From: Rhabditophanes sp. KR3021
Taxonomy: Eukaryota; Nematoda; Chromadorea; Rhabditida; Alloionematidae
Length of the DNA stretch: 64,000 nt
NCBI GenBank assembly: GCA_963281155.1
Contig: CAUJLY010000006.1
Location: 10,292,001 to 10,356,000 of the forward strand
Reading direction: 5' to 3'
Shown here: piece after piece, positions 62,256 through 64,000 of the stretch
Layout of the letters: the number at the start of each line of letters is the position of its first letter
Position numbering within the stretch: the first letter of the stretch is position 1
Made by a program: the position numbers and the translations under genes
The notes under the pieces: generated by a model
Told to the model about the DNA's origin: nothing
Database searches by the model: none
Seen by the model: the letters and a program-made list of their open reading frames with translations, nothing else

Positions 62256-62875
62256 ATGAAAAGCATCATCACCAGACCTCAGCTTACTCACCAATTACCA
62301 GAAGCTCAATTCAGAAAGGGTCGGGTTGTTCGTGTCAATTCTAATGATGAGTCTTCATCTGAATTGGAATCTATTTTGTCTTTGGATGAATATAATGCGT
62401 CTCTCGATGATTATTACTTTTCGAATAATAAAGATCCTGAATCTTTGTCTAGACATAAATTCCCAATTAATCTATCAATGGAGTACCTAAACTCTCTCAC
62501 ATAGACGAATTTTAAGAATTATCTTGAAAACCTCAAAGGATCGTTGAAGCATTTTCTTGGTCAAATAGATGTTGCGGATGTGGTGCGCAGTAGATGTCTT
62601 GATAATTGTGGAATTTTCGATACGAATATTCATTTATTTCAAAACCATCCAAACTTACTTGGCAAGTTTGACCCAAATCAAATGTTTTGTTTGTTCCAGA
62701 AGTAAGGATGCCATCCGCGCTGCAATCAAACCGTTCATGGAAAAATTGATATTGGTTGAAGTTGAGTATCTACACGATCCACATTGCTTTCAAAAGATTA
62801 ATGGGAAAAACAAACAACGTCTATGTCCACATTTGCGACACCTTTGAACTTACAAAGGAAATGATGTTGGAGTGA
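62256..62875 (+). pseudogene. Broken single-exon gene, possibly secreted Cys-containing
   Basis: An ATG-initiated frame (MKSIITRPQLTHQLPEAQF) runs to an in-frame TAG at 62502-62504, then stays open in the same frame (NFKNYLENLKGSLKHFLGQI, then RCLDNCGIFDTNIHLFQ). It stops at TAA 62703-62705 after MFCLFQK. One base shift later the coding continues in another frame (SKDAIRAAIKPFMEKL), and a second shift at an A5 run (62806-62810) is needed to read NNVYVHICDTFELTKEMM to a stop at 62873. Two or three lesions in about 600 bases suggest a pseudogene, or one stop change plus homopolymer sequencing errors. The Cys spacing in the second half loosely recalls nematode secreted proteins, but no domain was assigned and there is no signal peptide at the chosen start. 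Confidence 0.45.
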
Positions 62876-64000
62876 AATTTTAAGCAATGCATCAATAACA
62901 ATTATTTAATGATAAAAATACTTTTTTATATTGTTGCTTTCCTTTAAAATTGTATTTATTTATCCTTTAATTGTGTGAATAAAAGATGATGCTCTAATGA
63001 ATGGAAATATATTTTATTTTAGGTTTACAAGAAATTGTTTTGGGGCATAGTATCTTTGGAACATAAGATATGCAAATAACTTAATTAGGAGCTTCAGTAT
63101 TTTAAATTGTGGAATATCCTCTTCAAATAAAAGGATCATTCCAATTTGAAATCAGCATTGAACTTAACAATAAAGCTTGAATTCGCAGCTGTATCTATTT
63201 AAAGTATGAACCAGAGTTTATCAAGTTTGCCAACTTCAGGATGATTTAAAAATATGTCTCTCATCAGTATTAAATTAATGTATCTCATTACACTCCATTT
63301 ATTTTAGTCTCATCGAAAAATGTATAATTATCCTAATTGGCCAAATGAGGTTAGTGGTGGGTGTATTTGTTTAGCAATTGCTTTTTGCGTCATCAATAAA
63401 GCCGGCACATATTTTGACATATCAAATGTCAGGTCAATGCTTTTTTGTGTCAAATTTATTTCTAAATTCTCCAACCAACCATATTGGCATCGATGATTAA
63501 TTATTCCAATAAAGATATTAATCATTTCCGTTTTGTGAAAATGATATGTATATTATATGAGAGTGTTTTGTTTATTAGTTACCCCAATTTTTAATTCACA
63601 TTATATCAATTAACATTTTTTAGATTCATAGTTTGGATATGTTTTTATTTAACTTAACAAAACTTTTGATAAACAAAAGCATTTGGCCCGTCAATCTATT
63701 TGATTCCAGTTGTACTGCACTTGGTCTCTGACATATATGAAAATAACTATTACTTCCATTTTTTAGAATAAATATACTAGCCAATTGATTGAATTCTCTC
63801 CATAGCTACAAATATTTGTCTTATGAAAAAATAAATATGTTAGTATAAACCTATATCAAATTTTAATTATATATATCGTTATTTATTTTTATGCTAAGAA
63901 AAATAGAGAAAAAACGACTATACGCACGTTTAAACAATTACTCTTCCTTTGCATTTTAAAATACTTTCCACATGGTCTTCTTCACTCTGTTATTAAGTTT
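62876..64000. other. No certain gene; possible last exon of an off-window gene
   Basis: AT-rich. A minus-strand frame at 63525-63328 (65 residues, ending SKYVPALLMTQKAIAKQIH plus a short tail) has some coding character and could be the last exon of a gene extending beyond 64000, but I see no definite acceptor or family. The rest shows nothing. Confidence 0.3.

Noticed and set aside
62482..62503. 22-base intron removing the in-frame TAG
   Set aside because: Too short, and removal puts the following sequence into a frame that soon stops.
1..64000. Altered genetic code (TAG as sense codon)
   Set aside because: Only two in-frame TAGs occur, each in a doubtful gene; many genes end properly with TAA, TAG or TGA.
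1..64000. tRNA, rRNA, CRISPR or transposon genes
   Set aside because: I saw no tRNA B-box-like sequence outside coding regions, no rRNA, no regularly spaced repeats and no transposase or reverse transcriptase frame.

Overview
This is nuclear DNA of a nematode. The base composition is AT-rich throughout, and most introns are short (about 40-100 bases) with GTAAGT-type donors and TTTNAG-type acceptors. Several families point to Nematoda: a cuticle collagen with the nematode-specific N-terminal domain, a DAF-7-like TGF-beta ligand, a degenerin/ENaC subunit, an FMRFamide-receptor-like GPCR, an ShKT-domain secreted protein and an SSUH2/SSU-2 protein. Many start codons sit a few bases after a 3' splice-site-like sequence, as expected with SL trans-splicing or 5' UTR introns. 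I cannot place the species. All gene models below are my own joins of exons at visible splice sites; where I give a protein length, the joined exons keep frame from start to stop.

Layout. 1-13.6 kb: an unknown coiled-coil-like gene (2.8-3.5 kb), a TBC1D15/Gyp7 RabGAP (5.9-7.8 kb), a small membrane protein with an in-frame TAG (8.5-9.0 kb) and a BED zinc-finger protein (10.6-13.6 kb), all on the minus strand. 13.6-22.5 kb: a nine-kilobase stretch without recognisable genes. 22.5-29.0 kb: a cuticle collagen (+), then a large ZM-motif (ALP/Enigma/ZASP-type) protein on the minus strand with a small gene nested in its largest intron. 29.7-33.2 kb: RNase kappa, an HD-type predicted hydrolase and the DAF-7-like ligand, all on the plus strand. 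34.2-42 kb: BBS9 (-), a divergent copine (+) and a tandem ureidoglycolate-lyase-like protein (-). 45-49.5 kb: a neuropeptide-type GPCR (+) and two secreted Gly/Tyr/Asn/Pro-rich proteins (-), one with two ShKT domains. 50.6-57 kb: remains of a BTB-BACK gene (+), a degenerin (+) and ERp44 (-). 59.9-62.9 kb: an SSUH2 protein (+) and a broken gene (+).

The genes do not form one pathway. Several do suit a muscle/neuron/cuticle setting: a Z-disc-type ZM protein, a mechanosensory-type channel, a peptide receptor, a dauer-type TGF-beta ligand, a ciliary BBSome subunit and cuticle proteins. Gene order looks ordinary for a nematode chromosome, and I saw no transposon, CRISPR array, rRNA or tRNA.

The most notable points are: (i) a ZM-motif protein with neither PDZ nor LIM domain but with four Trp-containing repeats and two His-rich repeats; (ii) a copine that has lost acidic ligands in both C2 domains and in its MIDAS; (iii) a bi-cupin ureidoglycolate-lyase-like protein with a second reading-frame tail and a nearby partial copy; (iv) an in-frame TAG inside an otherwise open membrane-protein gene; (v) single-base frame breaks, several at homopolymers, in otherwise intact genes. 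The frame breaks more likely reflect sequence errors than biology, but each can be tested.
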